The translations under genes and the position numbers were made by a program. A DNA stretch of 64,000 bases from NCBI GenBank assembly GCA_029251085.1, contig JAQXDZ010000030.1, positions 62,001 through 126,000 on the forward strand, given 5' to 3'. This document shows positions 27,391 to 37,248 of this stretch, one piece after another (position 1 is the stretch's first letter; every line of letters starts with the position of its first letter). The notes below the pieces were generated by a model. That model was not told where the DNA came from, did not search any database, and was given only the letters and a program-made list of their open reading frames with translations. This DNA is from Mariniblastus sp. (lineage in GTDB: Bacteria > Planctomycetota > Planctomycetia > Pirellulales > Pirellulaceae).

Positions 27391-28713
27391 ATGCCCAATC
27401 ATACGCAAGCCGATTACGAACTGTTTGCCCAAAAAAACGGGCTCCAGCTAAGTGATGTGACACCGCTTTCGCTCGAAGAGCGAATTCAGCGTTTGGAAAC
27501 GGAATTGTCCCGGACAGATGTTCCGTATCCGATCGACTCCCACAAACGAGCCGCCTACATTGCGGCTGCCAAATCAGGGCTTCCCTTTCGAACAGGCAAC
27601 CTTGGCTCCGAGTCGGTCGCACTGGGTGATTACGAATGCCAACAGCATTACGAAAACTACTCTTTTGAAGAACATCTCAGCTGGGCTTGTCTGGTCGCCC
27701 AGCAGAAAAAAACCAAGGAAAAATTTGCCTGCCAGGAATATCAGAATGGTGAAAAATTATTCGAAATTTCTGGAGGCGTCATTCCAGACTTTTACTTACT
27801 CAACGCACGAATCTATCAACAGACGGCATGGCAACTCGCAACCGTCAATGAGATCATTCCTGCCGAACTCTTTTTTACGTGTCACAGTAAACGTTTCTTT
27901 CCGGTGACGACATTCATGCGTCCGCTCGGCACAGATTACCTCGAAGAACCTGACATTGGGCACGACGTTGCCGGACACGTCGCGACGTTTACTATTTCTG
28001 CGGTTGCAAATGTGATGAAGTATCACGGTGAAGCTCGAAATATAATTTACGCCGATCGAGATCAACAAATCGAAGCAGTGCAGGGGGATGCAAAGGCAAT
28101 TCAGCTCATCAAAGAAACTGCCGATGAGTTACTGAAATATGCGGGACGAATCTATTGGTTCACCGTTGAATTTGGATTGGTAATGGAGAACGGTCAAGTC
28201 CGGGACTTTGGTGCAGGAATCCTCTCCTCACCGGGTGAGACGATTTATAGCATCGGCGGAGGCGAATCGAATCGGATCTTAATCGACCCCTCGTGTGACC
28301 AGGATCTACTTCGGTTGGCCAACACCGATTACCTAATCAGCGAATTCCAAAAAACCTACTTCGTTTTGGAAGACTTTGATTTGCTCGAATCGTTGACGCC
28401 AGACAGGATTTTGGAAGCTAGTAAAAAAGCAATGGACCTACCCGACTTCACTTGGCGAGAAATTCTCCCTGGTGATCGAGTGATCGATGTTGGAACTGCC
28501 ATGATGAGCGTCAACGAAAAATACCACCGACTAATGGCAGGTCAGGAGATGGATGAATGCCTGACTCGGACTGCCATCAAAAACCTCAACCTTTACCGCG
28601 ATGGGCTCAGCAGCGACCTCCTTGCGCAGTTTCAGCAAATGCCAAACGAGGTTCCGCAGGAAGTAGCACGTTGGTTTGATGAAAACCGGGACAGCGTTAA
28701 TTCACTCAACTAA
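27391..28713 (+). CDS. phhA: Aromatic amino acid hydroxylase (phenylalanine 4-monooxygenase)
   Basis: Pterin- and iron-dependent hydroxylase converting phenylalanine to tyrosine. The non-haem iron ligands are in DIGHDVAGHVATF (two His) and YWFTVEFGLV (Glu), followed by GAGILSSPGETIYSI, typical of the family. At 440 residues it is much longer than the classic bacterial enzyme (about 260-300); the added part precedes and follows the catalytic core. It is preceded by a 238-base gap carrying a direct repeat and a -10-like box. Substrate preference between Phe, Tyr and Trp is not certain. Confidence 0.88.
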   Translation: MPNHTQADYELFAQKNGLQLSDVTPLSLEERIQRLETELSRTDVPYPIDSHKRAAYIAAAKSGLPFRTGNLGSESVALGDYECQQHYENYSFEEHLSWACLVAQQKKTKEKFACQEYQNGEKLFEISGGVIPDFYLLNARIYQQTAWQLATVNEIIPAELFFTCHSKRFFPVTTFMRPLGTDYLEEPDIGHDVAGHVATFTISAVANVMKYHGEARNIIYADRDQQIEAVQGDAKAIQLIKETADELLKYAGRIYWFTVEFGLVMENGQVRDFGAGILSSPGETIYSIGGGESNRILIDPSCDQDLLRLANTDYLISEFQKTYFVLEDFDLLESLTPDRILEASKKAMDLPDFTWREILPGDRVIDVGTAMMSVNEKYHRLMAGQEMDECLTRTAIKNLNLYRDGLSSDLLAQFQQMPNEVPQEVARWFDENRDSVNSLN

Positions 28714-28828
28714 ATCAAGTCGCTTGAGCCGCGTCTAAACCAATTTCGCCGACTGCTCACTACACCGAGACCAACACAGAATTTCACCGATTTAAGGTCC
28801 GTCGTTGAGTCAACCAAAATCAATAGCA

Positions 28829-31609
28829 TTACCCGACGCTTTGCAGCCCCGCAGCGATTCCATTGACCGATTGAAGAATCTCATGACGAATCGCATCCGA
28901 ATCCAACATCTCGGGGTCGGACCGCAATTTCTTAAGTAACTCAACTTGGATGTAGTTAAGCGGATCGACGTAGGGGTTTCTAACTTTGATACTGTGCTGC
29001 AACCACGGCTCGCAATGCAACAGTTCGTCGACCTCCGCGACTTCAAGAACCAACTTTTTACTTAGGTCAAATTCTGCTTTGATATCCTCGTAAACGGCTC
29101 CGCCATGCTCTTCTGAGAGCGACGCATACAACGCTGAAATCGCCATGTCGGCGCGTCCCATTCCCAACTGGACATTGCTCATCAGGGTACGAAAGAACGG
29201 CCACCGCTGATTCATCTCTCTCAATTCCGCCAACTTCGAATCATAGTCTCCCTCGGCAAGCCAATCCTGAAACCCAGTTCCAACACCGAACCAACTGGGG
29301 ATATCCGTTCTAGTTTGCGTCCAGGCAAAAACCCAGGGAATCGCCCTCAAGTCATCCAGTGTCTCCGTTGCCGCTCGACGGCTTGGCCGCGAACCGATAT
29401 TTAATTGTCCAATCTGATCGATTGGCGAAGCGGCATGAAAGTACTCGAGAAAATCCTCTCGTTCCACAAGGCTTCGATATTTTCGATAGGCGATCGAACT
29501 TAACTCATCCATGATTTCAGACCAACGCTCAATCTTATCAAATACCGGACGAGTTCCTGTCGAACAAAGAACGGCATGCACCAACTGCTGTAGATGTCGA
29601 TGAGCAATCTCCGGCTCACTGTACCGCGAACTAACGACTTCTCCCTGTTCTGTAATTCGAATCCGTCCCCGAACCGATTCGGGGGGCTGTGCCAGAATCG
29701 CTCGATTCGCAGGCCCACCTCCACGTCCTATCGAACCGCCACGCCCGTGGAACAGAGTCAGCACGATCCCATTGCGCTGGCACACTTCAGCCAATTGACG
29801 CTGAGCAGTAAACAACATCCAGTTCGCCCGAAGATATCCGCCATCCTTATTGCTGTCACTGTATCCAATCATGATCTGCTGCTGATTGCCACGTTCAACA
29901 AGATGTTTTGCGTAAACGGGATTATCGAATAACGCCTGCATGATCGCGGGCGCTGCTTTTAAATCCTCAACTGTTTCAAACAGTGGCACAATATCAAGGC
30001 AACCAAACAAATCTGCATCATGTGCCAACAGAAGAACTTCGAGAATATGACTGACACCCTGAGTCATACTGATAATGTAAGCCTCAATGGCTTGGTCGCC
30101 CATCTTAGCCTGGGCAAATCCAATCAAGCGAAACAGGGTGAGAAGATCATCCGTTTGATTAGTGAATCCAAATTGACCGTCCGATTTACGTCCGCCGGAC
30201 CAAGACCTCGGGCTCTCTATCTCGCGACTAAGTACTGCAATCTTCTCTGCTTCAGGGATCGACTGATAATTTTCCACCGTCTGGTTCTTTGCAAAAATCT
30301 CCCCGGCAGCCTCTTGATGACGCTTCGAATGTTGTCGCAAATCGAGAGATGCCATGTGAAAGCCAAACACTTGGGCAGATCGAATCAACCTTGCAAATCG
30401 ACCGCGCACCAATCGCTCACCTTGATTGGCCAACAAACTATCGCGAATCAGATATAGATCATCTAGAAATTGGTCAACCGAATCGTAGGCTCGCCGATCT
30501 TTTTTCTCGGCTGGGACCCGACTCCACGTAATTTCATTTTGCTTTTTCGTCGCGACTAATCGCCGATAAATCATAATCAGCTTTTGCCGGTAAGGTTCCT
30601 GTGAAAATCGCTCCAAAACTTCATACTCATCCTCGGGAACCAACTCTCGATCTTTTTCCAAACTAGCCAAAAACCAATGGCTGAAATTTACCCGCGTTGT
30701 CGATGGGCTCAACAGAGAGTACATCGAGCGAACCTCTTTTAGATAGTGAGACAAAACAGTCGCTTCATGCTCTTGCAGCGTCTCCTCCGTCACGTCCGTT
30801 GTCACGTACGGATTACCGTCTCGATCACCACCGATCCACGAACCGTATGAAAGAAACGAAGGAATATCGAAACGTTGCTCCGGAAAATGCTTCACCAACG
30901 CGGCGTCGAGTTCTTCATAAATTCGCGGCACTAAATCAAAAAGTGTATTTTCGAAAAAGTACAAACCACTATTTCTCACTTCGTCCATCACTGTCGGTCG
31001 GCGATTTCGAGTCTCGTCACTTTGCCACAGCAGGACGATATAATCCCGCAGTAATTCCTCAGCCTCATTTCGCTCCTGAACGAATAGGTCGGCAGAATCA
31101 AGTCGCTTAAGCAATGTCGAAACTTTGTTGAGTATTTGACGAATTGTCCGTCGTTTCGATTCTGTTGGGTGTGCCGTAAAAACTGGGGTTACCACCATGC
31201 GAGTCAGAATCTCTTGGATTTCTGAAGCCTCAACTCCCTCTCGCTTGAGTGTACCCAATGCTTCATCCATGGTTTCGTCCATGGGGACATTCGATTCGAA
31301 CGCAACCTCTGCGCGTTCGCGCAAAATCCGAACTCGCTCGCGCTCCTCCGCCAAATTCACTAACTGAAAATAAGTTGAGAATGCTTTTAAATTTGCCGCC
31401 GCCAGAGGAAGATCATTCAACAAACTTGGAATCACCTCATCCAATCGCTGCTTGGCGTCAGCATCCCCCGCTCGCCAGGCTTTCGCCAATTTGCGTATCT
31501 CTTCCTCCATCTCAAACACTTCACGCCCCTCTTGGGCGATAATCGTCTCCCCTAACAATCCGCCCAACAATCGAATCGTTCCGCTCAGCTCATTTTGTTT
31601 TTTGTTCAT
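28829..31609 (-). CDS. ppc: Phosphoenolpyruvate carboxylase
   Basis: Anaplerotic enzyme adding bicarbonate to phosphoenolpyruvate to make oxaloacetate. The 926-residue protein has all main motifs: VFTAHPTESKRRTI (catalytic His), GSWIGGDRDGNPYVT, FHGRGGSIGRGGGP, TRTDIPSWFGVGTG, QLGMGRADMAISALYA and the C-terminal NPYVDPLNYIQVELL. It ends in Gly like other PEPCs. It is monocistronic, transcribed away from ilvC. No aspartate inhibitor residue can be judged by eye. Confidence 0.97.
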   Translation of the reverse strand: MNKKQNELSGTIRLLGGLLGETIIAQEGREVFEMEEEIRKLAKAWRAGDADAKQRLDEVIPSLLNDLPLAAANLKAFSTYFQLVNLAEERERVRILRERAEVAFESNVPMDETMDEALGTLKREGVEASEIQEILTRMVVTPVFTAHPTESKRRTIRQILNKVSTLLKRLDSADLFVQERNEAEELLRDYIVLLWQSDETRNRRPTVMDEVRNSGLYFFENTLFDLVPRIYEELDAALVKHFPEQRFDIPSFLSYGSWIGGDRDGNPYVTTDVTEETLQEHEATVLSHYLKEVRSMYSLLSPSTTRVNFSHWFLASLEKDRELVPEDEYEVLERFSQEPYRQKLIMIYRRLVATKKQNEITWSRVPAEKKDRRAYDSVDQFLDDLYLIRDSLLANQGERLVRGRFARLIRSAQVFGFHMASLDLRQHSKRHQEAAGEIFAKNQTVENYQSIPEAEKIAVLSREIESPRSWSGGRKSDGQFGFTNQTDDLLTLFRLIGFAQAKMGDQAIEAYIISMTQGVSHILEVLLLAHDADLFGCLDIVPLFETVEDLKAAPAIMQALFDNPVYAKHLVERGNQQQIMIGYSDSNKDGGYLRANWMLFTAQRQLAEVCQRNGIVLTLFHGRGGSIGRGGGPANRAILAQPPESVRGRIRITEQGEVVSSRYSEPEIAHRHLQQLVHAVLCSTGTRPVFDKIERWSEIMDELSSIAYRKYRSLVEREDFLEYFHAASPIDQIGQLNIGSRPSRRAATETLDDLRAIPWVFAWTQTRTDIPSWFGVGTGFQDWLAEGDYDSKLAELREMNQRWPFFRTLMSNVQLGMGRADMAISALYASLSEEHGGAVYEDIKAEFDLSKKLVLEVAEVDELLHCEPWLQHSIKVRNPYVDPLNYIQVELLKKLRSDPEMLDSDAIRHEILQSVNGIAAGLQSVG

Positions 31610-31964
31610 TAGTTCTGTGGATCACTTACAACGGAGACCCGACATGATTCACTGACGGGCAAATTTAGGAAAACGCCAACCCGATCGCAATCGAGCAAGC
31701 CACATTTTAGCCCTGTTCTGAGGACAAAATCGAATATATCGCAGGAAAAATTAAAACTATGGCCTCAAAATAATCGCCGGAAAAAATTTAGAATCCAAAT
31801 CACTGCTCCTCGCTCACTGCACTACGATCGCAATTTAACAACGACCGCCGCAAATCACCTTCAAAGGAACAGAATCAACCACAATCAGCTCAACCCACAT
31901 CCATCCATTTTAAACTCGCACCAAAGTTACACATTGGGCAATTTCATTTGGCAAAACCTTGGAA
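31610..31964. other. Upstream part of the ppc-ilvC intergenic region
   Basis: A-rich sequence between divergent genes with no open frame of note. It presumably holds the ppc promoter, which I cannot place. The ilvC promoter and leader follow. Confidence 0.4.
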
Positions 31965-31992
31965 TTGACTTTCATCGCTCCCTCTTTAGAAT
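31965..31992 (+). promoter_or_regulatory. Sigma-70 type promoter of ilvC
   Basis: TTGACT at 31965-31970 and TAGAAT at 31987-31992, spaced by 16 bases, each five of six to consensus. A start near 32000 would give a leader of about 227 bases before the ilvC ATG. Confidence 0.6.
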
Positions 31993-32102
31993 CGGCTTCG
32001 CGTGCTGAATCAGCGAGGGGCGAAGAGGAAACGATCACGTTTGTTTGATTGCAGCATCAAATTATACGAAAGTCCATTCCTGCGATAGCGAACTTTACCC
32101 CG

Positions 32103-32141
32103 ATGATCAGCGTGCTGCAAATTTCACGCAAGACAACTTGA
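32103..32141 (+). CDS. Candidate ilvC leader peptide (12 residues)
   Basis: ATG at 32103 opens a 12-codon frame, MISVLQISRKTT, ending in TGA one base before the terminator stem. It has two Ile, one Val and one Leu among the first seven residues, the amino acids whose pathway ilvC serves, plus two Thr. There is no strong Shine-Dalgarno. Bases 32110-32115 (GCGTGC, in the Ser-Val-Leu codons) can pair with 32149-32154 in the 5' arm and loop of the terminator, giving a simple antiterminator. The role is inferred from position and composition. Confidence 0.5.
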   Translation: MISVLQISRKTT

Positions 32142-32171
32142 ACGGCTCGCACGTATTGCGAGTCGTTTTTT
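32142..32171 (+). terminator. Intrinsic terminator/attenuator before ilvC
   Basis: A 10-bp stem (32142-32151 with 32157-32166, one G-T pair), loop CGTAT, then a run of six T including the last stem base. It lies 55 bases before the ilvC ATG and no plus-strand gene ends upstream, since ppc runs the other way. It can only act on the ilvC leader transcript. Confidence 0.75.
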
Positions 32172-32226
32172 GATTTAACCAACCACCCATCCCTTCCGGA
32201 ATCTTTGGAAATAGCTGGAGCCCATA

Positions 32227-33228
32227 ATGACCACCATGTTTTTTGAGTCAGATATTAATAGCCAAGCCCTTGAAAACCTCTGTGTTGCCATGATTGGTTA
32301 CGGCAGCCAAGGTCGTGGACAGGCGATGAACCTTAGAGATAGCGGAATTAACGTCGTTGTCGGGCTTCGCGAAGGCGGTAAAAGCTGGAACCAAGCTGTT
32401 TCCGAAGGCTGGGCACCTCTGAGTATGGAAGAAGCGGCAAAGCAAGCGGATGTCGTTTGCATGATGTGCCCCGACATGGCACAGCCGCAGGTTTACCGCG
32501 ATATCGTGGCTCCCAACCTCAAACCCGGATCCACCGTTTTATTCTCACATGGATTTTGTATTCATTACGGAGCGATTACGGTCGCACCGGAAAACAATGT
32601 CGTTATGCTTGCCCCGAAAGGACCTGGTGGCATGGTTCGACGCCAATATGAAGAAGGCAGCGGTGTTCCCGGACTAGTCGCAGTTCACCAGGACGCGACC
32701 GGTAATGCACTCGACATCGCACTCTCCTACGGATGGGCAATCGGTGCTGCGAGAGCTGGAATCATCCAGACGACCTTCCCGGAAGAAACCGAAACGGATC
32801 TGTTTGGCGAGCAAGCAGTCCTCTGCGGTGGCTTAACGGAATTGATAACCGCCGGTTGGGAGACGCTTGTCGAGGCCGGCTATCAACCGGATGTCGCCTA
32901 TTTTGAATGCCTGCACGAAGTCAAATTAATCGTCGATTTAATCTACGAAGGTGGAATCGCGCGGATGCACGAGTTTATCAGCGATACGGCAGCCTACGGA
33001 GACCTCGTTAGTGGAAAACGAATCATCACCGATGAGACTCGAGCCAACATGAAAGCAGTGCTTAAAGACATTCAAGATGGAACTTTTGCTAAACAATGGC
33101 AAGAAGAAGCGGCCTCGGGATCGGCAAACTTTAAGCGAATGATGGAAGAAGACATCGCCCACCCCATTGAAGCGACCGGTCAGGCCTTGAGAAAGCAATT
33201 TTCATGGCTGAAACAAAACCAGGCTTAG
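32227..33228 (+). CDS. ilvC: Ketol-acid reductoisomerase (class I)
   Basis: Catalyses the Mg- and NAD(P)H-dependent isomeroreduction of acetolactate and acetohydroxybutyrate in valine, leucine and isoleucine synthesis. The 333-residue protein has the nucleotide motif IGYGSQGRGQAMNLRDSG, cofactor loop GLREGGKSW (where many class I enzymes have a Ser that binds the NADPH phosphate, here Gly), LAPKGPGGMVRRQY, and the metal-site regions TETDLFGEQAVLCGG and ECLHEVKLIVDLIYEGG. ilvBN are not adjacent; it is preceded by an attenuator-like leader and followed after 180 bases by ilvA. Confidence 0.96.
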   Translation: MTTMFFESDINSQALENLCVAMIGYGSQGRGQAMNLRDSGINVVVGLREGGKSWNQAVSEGWAPLSMEEAAKQADVVCMMCPDMAQPQVYRDIVAPNLKPGSTVLFSHGFCIHYGAITVAPENNVVMLAPKGPGGMVRRQYEEGSGVPGLVAVHQDATGNALDIALSYGWAIGAARAGIIQTTFPEETETDLFGEQAVLCGGLTELITAGWETLVEAGYQPDVAYFECLHEVKLIVDLIYEGGIARMHEFISDTAAYGDLVSGKRIITDETRANMKAVLKDIQDGTFAKQWQEEAASGSANFKRMMEEDIAHPIEATGQALRKQFSWLKQNQA

Positions 33229-33408
33229 GATTGACGTCACGGGGTATCCGTCGGGCGTTCGTTAAAATAGTTGAACATCCTTTTGATCTAAGTTTGGATC
33301 TCTTTGATTTTGGCTAACTTGACTACGCTTCAAAATGGCCACTCAACCGGCCATTGACACTACCAACAGTCGACTCCTTGCTGTAATTCATCCGCTAGAG
33401 GTTGTGCA

Positions 33409-35004
33409 ATGACTGACTCAGCGCCATCGAATTTCAATAGCGATATACCGGTGGAAGATCTGCTGCGCTCATTGGAACTCGAAACGGAAGCGGCGCTCGA
33501 CCGGATTTACCAACTCGACCACCCCACTCCTTTAGATTCGGTGGACTTGGAAAATGGTGCCAAACTAACGCTCAAACGGGAAGACCTCTCGGTTGTCCAC
33601 AGTTATAAATGGCGAGGATCTTTCAATAAGATTCTGGCAATGCACCAGTCAGGATTTACGGGTAAATTAGTAGCTGCATCAGCGGGAAATCACGCTCAAG
33701 GCGTCGCTGTCACGGCGAAGCGTTTGAATTTGCCGGCTACCATTTTCATGCCTCGCTCCACGCCCGTACTTAAACAAGAGTCTGTCAAAAGCTTTGGAGG
33801 CGAATTCATCGAAATCCGCCTTCATGGTGACTCATTTGACGAGGCAGCCAAGGAAGCCCATCGTTTCGCTGAATCCACTGGCGGTGTCGTGATTCCACCC
33901 TACGACGACCTACAAGTCATTGCCGGCCAGGCAACCATTGGGGTTGAAGTCGCCAACGACATTGAATTACCGCCGACTCACGTATTTCTCGAGGTCGGCG
34001 GCGGGGGAATGGCCTCGGGCGTCGCGTCAGTGGTAAAAAAGAAATTCCCCTCGGCAAAATTAATTGTGGTGGAAGCGGTCGATCAAAACAGCATGGGGGT
34101 TTCTTTAGCCCAAGGTCAAAGAACCACCATCGATACGCTTGATCGATTCTGCGACGGAACAGCCGTTGCCTGCCCAGGAGAAATCCCGTTTCAACTGTGT
34201 CAACATTTGATTGACGAATGTATCACTGTCACCAACGATCAGGTCTGCGAAGCAATCCAGTACCTTTGGCAAAAAAAGAGAACCATCGTTGAACCTTCTG
34301 CGGCCCTCGGAGTTGCCGGAGCTATTCAATATCCGCTGACGGAGGACGATCGCCCCTTGACCGTCCTCTCAGGATCCAACGTCGACTTTATGATGCTGCC
34401 CAAAATTGCCAGGCGAGGCCAAGTCAAACGCCCCGAAACGCGTTACTACGCCTTTGAAATTAATGAGCAACATGGTGCGATGGCAGAGCTTCTCGATCGG
34501 TTCTTTGCCAACATGAACATCATCGATTTCCAGTACGGGAAAGTCTCTGAGACCCACGCCTACCCGGTTATTGGAATCGAAGTCCCCCATGCTGAAATCG
34601 AATTGCTCGATCAATTCCTTGTCGACCCGAGCGCTCCGCCACACCATGACATTACGGGGTCGCCGGGCTCAGAGTTCCGGGTCATCCCGTTCAATATCGA
34701 CGTCATCGCATTCCCATTTTTCGCGGTAATTGAATTTGCAAACCGCCCCGGAGCACTTCGTGACTTCATGCGGTTCGCCAGCACCTTATCGAGCGTGTGC
34801 TACATGAACTATACCGATACTGGACAAACCGAAGGCCAGGCGCTGATGGGATTTGAATTTGAGAATATCGGTCGACAATCCGAATTTATGGAATGGTTGG
34901 AAGCAACCACGAAATTCCAAGTTGTTCCCACTGAAATCGTGAGACACTTTAGCCCCTCAAGCGATGCAGAACTCCGCTGGAAATCTCTCGGCGATTCAAA
35001 CTGA
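33409..35004 (+). CDS. ilvA: Threonine dehydratase, biosynthetic type
   Basis: PLP enzyme deaminating threonine to 2-oxobutanoate, the first committed step to isoleucine. The PLP lysine lies in VVHSYKWRGSFNKI (usual form HSFKLRGA), the phosphate loop is EVGGGGMASGVA, and SAGNHAQGVA is conserved. At 531 residues it has the long C-terminal regulatory half with two ACT-like segments (RYYAFEINEQHGAMAELLD and FAVIEFANRPGALRDFM), as in isoleucine-inhibited enzymes. It lies 180 bases after ilvC with no clear terminator between. Confidence 0.93.
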   Translation: MTDSAPSNFNSDIPVEDLLRSLELETEAALDRIYQLDHPTPLDSVDLENGAKLTLKREDLSVVHSYKWRGSFNKILAMHQSGFTGKLVAASAGNHAQGVAVTAKRLNLPATIFMPRSTPVLKQESVKSFGGEFIEIRLHGDSFDEAAKEAHRFAESTGGVVIPPYDDLQVIAGQATIGVEVANDIELPPTHVFLEVGGGGMASGVASVVKKKFPSAKLIVVEAVDQNSMGVSLAQGQRTTIDTLDRFCDGTAVACPGEIPFQLCQHLIDECITVTNDQVCEAIQYLWQKKRTIVEPSAALGVAGAIQYPLTEDDRPLTVLSGSNVDFMMLPKIARRGQVKRPETRYYAFEINEQHGAMAELLDRFFANMNIIDFQYGKVSETHAYPVIGIEVPHAEIELLDQFLVDPSAPPHHDITGSPGSEFRVIPFNIDVIAFPFFAVIEFANRPGALRDFMRFASTLSSVCYMNYTDTGQTEGQALMGFEFENIGRQSEFMEWLEATTKFQVVPTEIVRHFSPSSDAELRWKSLGDSN

Positions 35005-35021
35005 GCCTAACAGCGCACAAA

Positions 35022-35050
35022 AAAACTGGCAGCTTCTCACTGCCAGTTTT
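35022..35050. terminator. Bidirectional terminator after ilvA
   Basis: An 11-bp perfect stem, AAAACTGGCAG/CTGCCAGTTTT, with a 7-base loop. A-run on one side and T-run on the other let it work for ilvA and for the convergent small gene. Confidence 0.8.
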
Positions 35051-35078
35051 AAATTTTATAGTCAGGTTAGGCAACTAT

Positions 35079-35396
35079 CTAACGGACCTTCGAAAACACA
35101 TCCGCCGTAACCGCATGGGCTTCAATCGACACTCGCTCGCCACGGTCAGGTCGTGTCAACTCCAACGACAACCGCGTTCCGTCGATCAAATAATCCGCAA
35201 GATAGGTTTCCCCATTCGAACTCAGGGTTACCTTTTTGGGCGTCACCTGAATCACATCAAACTTTTGGCCCAGCGGCTGGAGGACCCATTCGTTTTCAGC
35301 AACCAAAAGCGATCGAATCCCGTCATTGTTCATCACCGTCGTGGCGTTAATGAGAACCGAATCGATTTCCCATCCGCCCAAAGGTACACTAGTCAT
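35079..35396 (-). CDS. Small protein of unknown function
   Basis: 105 residues without signal peptide, membrane segment or cysteines. The pattern of alternating hydrophobic residues (WVLQPLGQKFDVIQV, KKVTLSSNGETYLADYLIDG, RLSLELTRPDRG) suggests an all-beta fold, perhaps lipocalin-like. No family recognised. Convergent with ilvA through a shared terminator and divergent from a sulfatase gene. Coding status is supported by clean codon structure and by the terminator placed right after its stop. Confidence 0.6.
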   Translation of the reverse strand: MTSVPLGGWEIDSVLINATTVMNNDGIRSLLVAENEWVLQPLGQKFDVIQVTPKKVTLSSNGETYLADYLIDGTRLSLELTRPDRGERVSIEAHAVTADVFSKVR

Positions 35397-35708
35397 AAGT
35401 CATACTCCGCAAATCAAAAGATAAAAATAAATGGTATAAAAGCAGTGCAATTCCCAAGCCAAATAATAAAAAGCTGGTTTTTTGCACTTTCCTTACGCAA
35501 AAGCATCTCAATATGAGAACCATTTCGAAAAAATGAGAAACTGAAATTGGTTTCCCCGTCGCTAAACTAGGAACCCAGTGTGCGGCTGCAAAAAACAAAC
35601 GCGAACAACTTATAAATAATACGACGGGCGTTGAACGGCCGATTCCCTCTCAACTCAAACACAAAAAACTCAAACCCAAAATTCCTCATTTCGATAAAGA
35701 GAAAATTA
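35397..35708. other. Intergenic region between the small gene and sulfatase
   Basis: 312 A+T-rich bases between divergent genes. A TATAAATAATACG stretch near 35610 could hold a -10 box for the sulfatase, but I see no matching -35. No RNA gene or repeat seen. Confidence 0.35.
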
Positions 35709-37202
35709 ATGAGCCAAACCATTTTCCAAAATGCCTACATTTGTTTCGCATTGTTGGGCTTTTTAATGACAAGTCAATGCACCGCCTACTCACAAGAGAG
35801 TGCCCCTAATCCTGTCCCCCCCAACATTGTGCTAGTAATGGCGGACGATCAAGGATGGGGACAGACTGGGTACAATGGACACCCCATTTTAAAAACACCC
35901 CACTTGGACGAAATGGCAGCCAATGGACTTCGCTTCGAACGCTTTTATGCCGCTGCCCCCGTTTGCTCCCCCACGCGGGCCAGTGTCCTTACTGGACGAA
36001 CCAACCAAAGAACGGGCGTTGAAAGTCACGGTTACGCACTGAGGCTGCAAGAAAAGACTTTAGCTACCGCATTGTCAAATGCCGGCTACCAAACGGGACA
36101 CTTTGGAAAATGGCATCTCAATGGATTGCGAGGTCCAGGTGTCCCTATTTCAGCCAAAGACAGTCACCATCCCGGCGTTTTCGGTTTCGACACCTGGCTC
36201 TCAGTCACTAATTTTTTTGATCGCAATCCTATTCTCAGTCGCAATGGAAATTTTGAAGAATTTAAAGGCGACTCCTCGGAAATCATCGTCGATGAAGCCC
36301 TGAAATTCATTAGCCAACAAGCGTTATTAAAACGTCCCTCTTTTACCGTCATCTGGTTTGGCACCCCTCATAGTCCGTTCATGGCAGCGCCCGAGGACGC
36401 TCGTCCGTTTGCGCACCTCGACCGAAATTCCCAAGACCAACACGGCGAACTTGTCGCGATGGACCGAAGCATTGGCACGCTCCGCAAATCAATCAAACAG
36501 CTTGGAATTGCTGAACAAACCATCATTTGGTTTACGAGTGACAATGGCGGGTTACCTAAAATTACTCCTGAAACCGTCGGTGGATTGCGAGGTTTTAAGG
36601 GCAGTCTTTACGAGGGTGGATTGAGGGTCCCCGCCGTCATCGAGTGGCCGTCTCATATCTCGCCGCGAGTGACGTCCTATCCGACCGTTTCGATGGACAT
36701 CTTCCCCACTTTGGCAGAAATCGTCAAACTGCCCGCGTCCTCAATGCTTAACACGAATGATGGATTGAGTCTTAAAAAACTATTCGACACGGAAATTACG
36801 ACGCGGGAAAAACCAATCCCATTCGACTGCCTCGGGAATCAGGCGGTTATCGACAACGACTGGAAACTGATTCGCCTTGGCAGGAACGAAAACAAAAAAC
36901 CTAAATTCGAACTTTATAATCTCAAACAAGATCCCCACGAGAAACTGAATTTATTCGATGCGAACGAGGCGGAGGCGAATCGAATGCTCGGACTGTTAAC
37001 TGGTTTTGATTCATCAATCCAACGGAGCATCGATGGAGAAGACTATCCCGAAGGCAAGGTAAACGACGGCAACCCCCAACCTAGATTTTGGAACACCGTC
37101 GATCTTTACCAACCTTTCATCGAGCAATGGAAAAGTCGTCCCGAATACTCAACCTGGCTAAAGAAAAGACAGAACACCAAACGAAAAAAACAAACACCCT
37201 AG
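35709..37202 (+). CDS. Exported sulfatase (arylsulfatase family)
   Basis: 497-residue sulfatase. A signal peptide (MSQTIFQNAYICFALLGF, cleavage near AYS) directs export. The metal-site strand NIVLVMADDQGWG, then CSPTRASVLTGR, with Cys in CxPxR as the formylglycine site, and GKWHLNG and TSDNGG follow in the usual order. Target is likely a sulfated polysaccharide or ester, in keeping with marine planctomycetes. The ATG at 35709 is chosen since it starts the signal peptide; the frame is open to 35631. No formylglycine-generating enzyme lies in the window. Confidence 0.93.
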   Translation: MSQTIFQNAYICFALLGFLMTSQCTAYSQESAPNPVPPNIVLVMADDQGWGQTGYNGHPILKTPHLDEMAANGLRFERFYAAAPVCSPTRASVLTGRTNQRTGVESHGYALRLQEKTLATALSNAGYQTGHFGKWHLNGLRGPGVPISAKDSHHPGVFGFDTWLSVTNFFDRNPILSRNGNFEEFKGDSSEIIVDEALKFISQQALLKRPSFTVIWFGTPHSPFMAAPEDARPFAHLDRNSQDQHGELVAMDRSIGTLRKSIKQLGIAEQTIIWFTSDNGGLPKITPETVGGLRGFKGSLYEGGLRVPAVIEWPSHISPRVTSYPTVSMDIFPTLAEIVKLPASSMLNTNDGLSLKKLFDTEITTREKPIPFDCLGNQAVIDNDWKLIRLGRNENKKPKFELYNLKQDPHEKLNLFDANEAEANRMLGLLTGFDSSIQRSIDGEDYPEGKVNDGNPQPRFWNTVDLYQPFIEQWKSRPEYSTWLKKRQNTKRKKQTP

Positions 37203-37203
37203 C

Positions 37204-37235
37204 ACCAACGATCTCTAAAATAGAAGAGCGTTGGT
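37204..37235. terminator. Hairpin between convergent sulfatase and DUF4139 genes
   Basis: ACCAACG at 37204-37210 pairs with CGTTGGT at 37229-37235, with a possible inner CTCT/AGAG extension. There is no T-run, so a terminator role is only suggested by its place between two stop codons. Confidence 0.35.
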
Positions 37236-37248
37236 CCTCTGTAAGGGA

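Noticed and set aside
33340-33365. Hairpin AATGGCC/GGCCATT before ilvA
   Set aside because: No T-run and no leader frame; not enough for a second attenuator.
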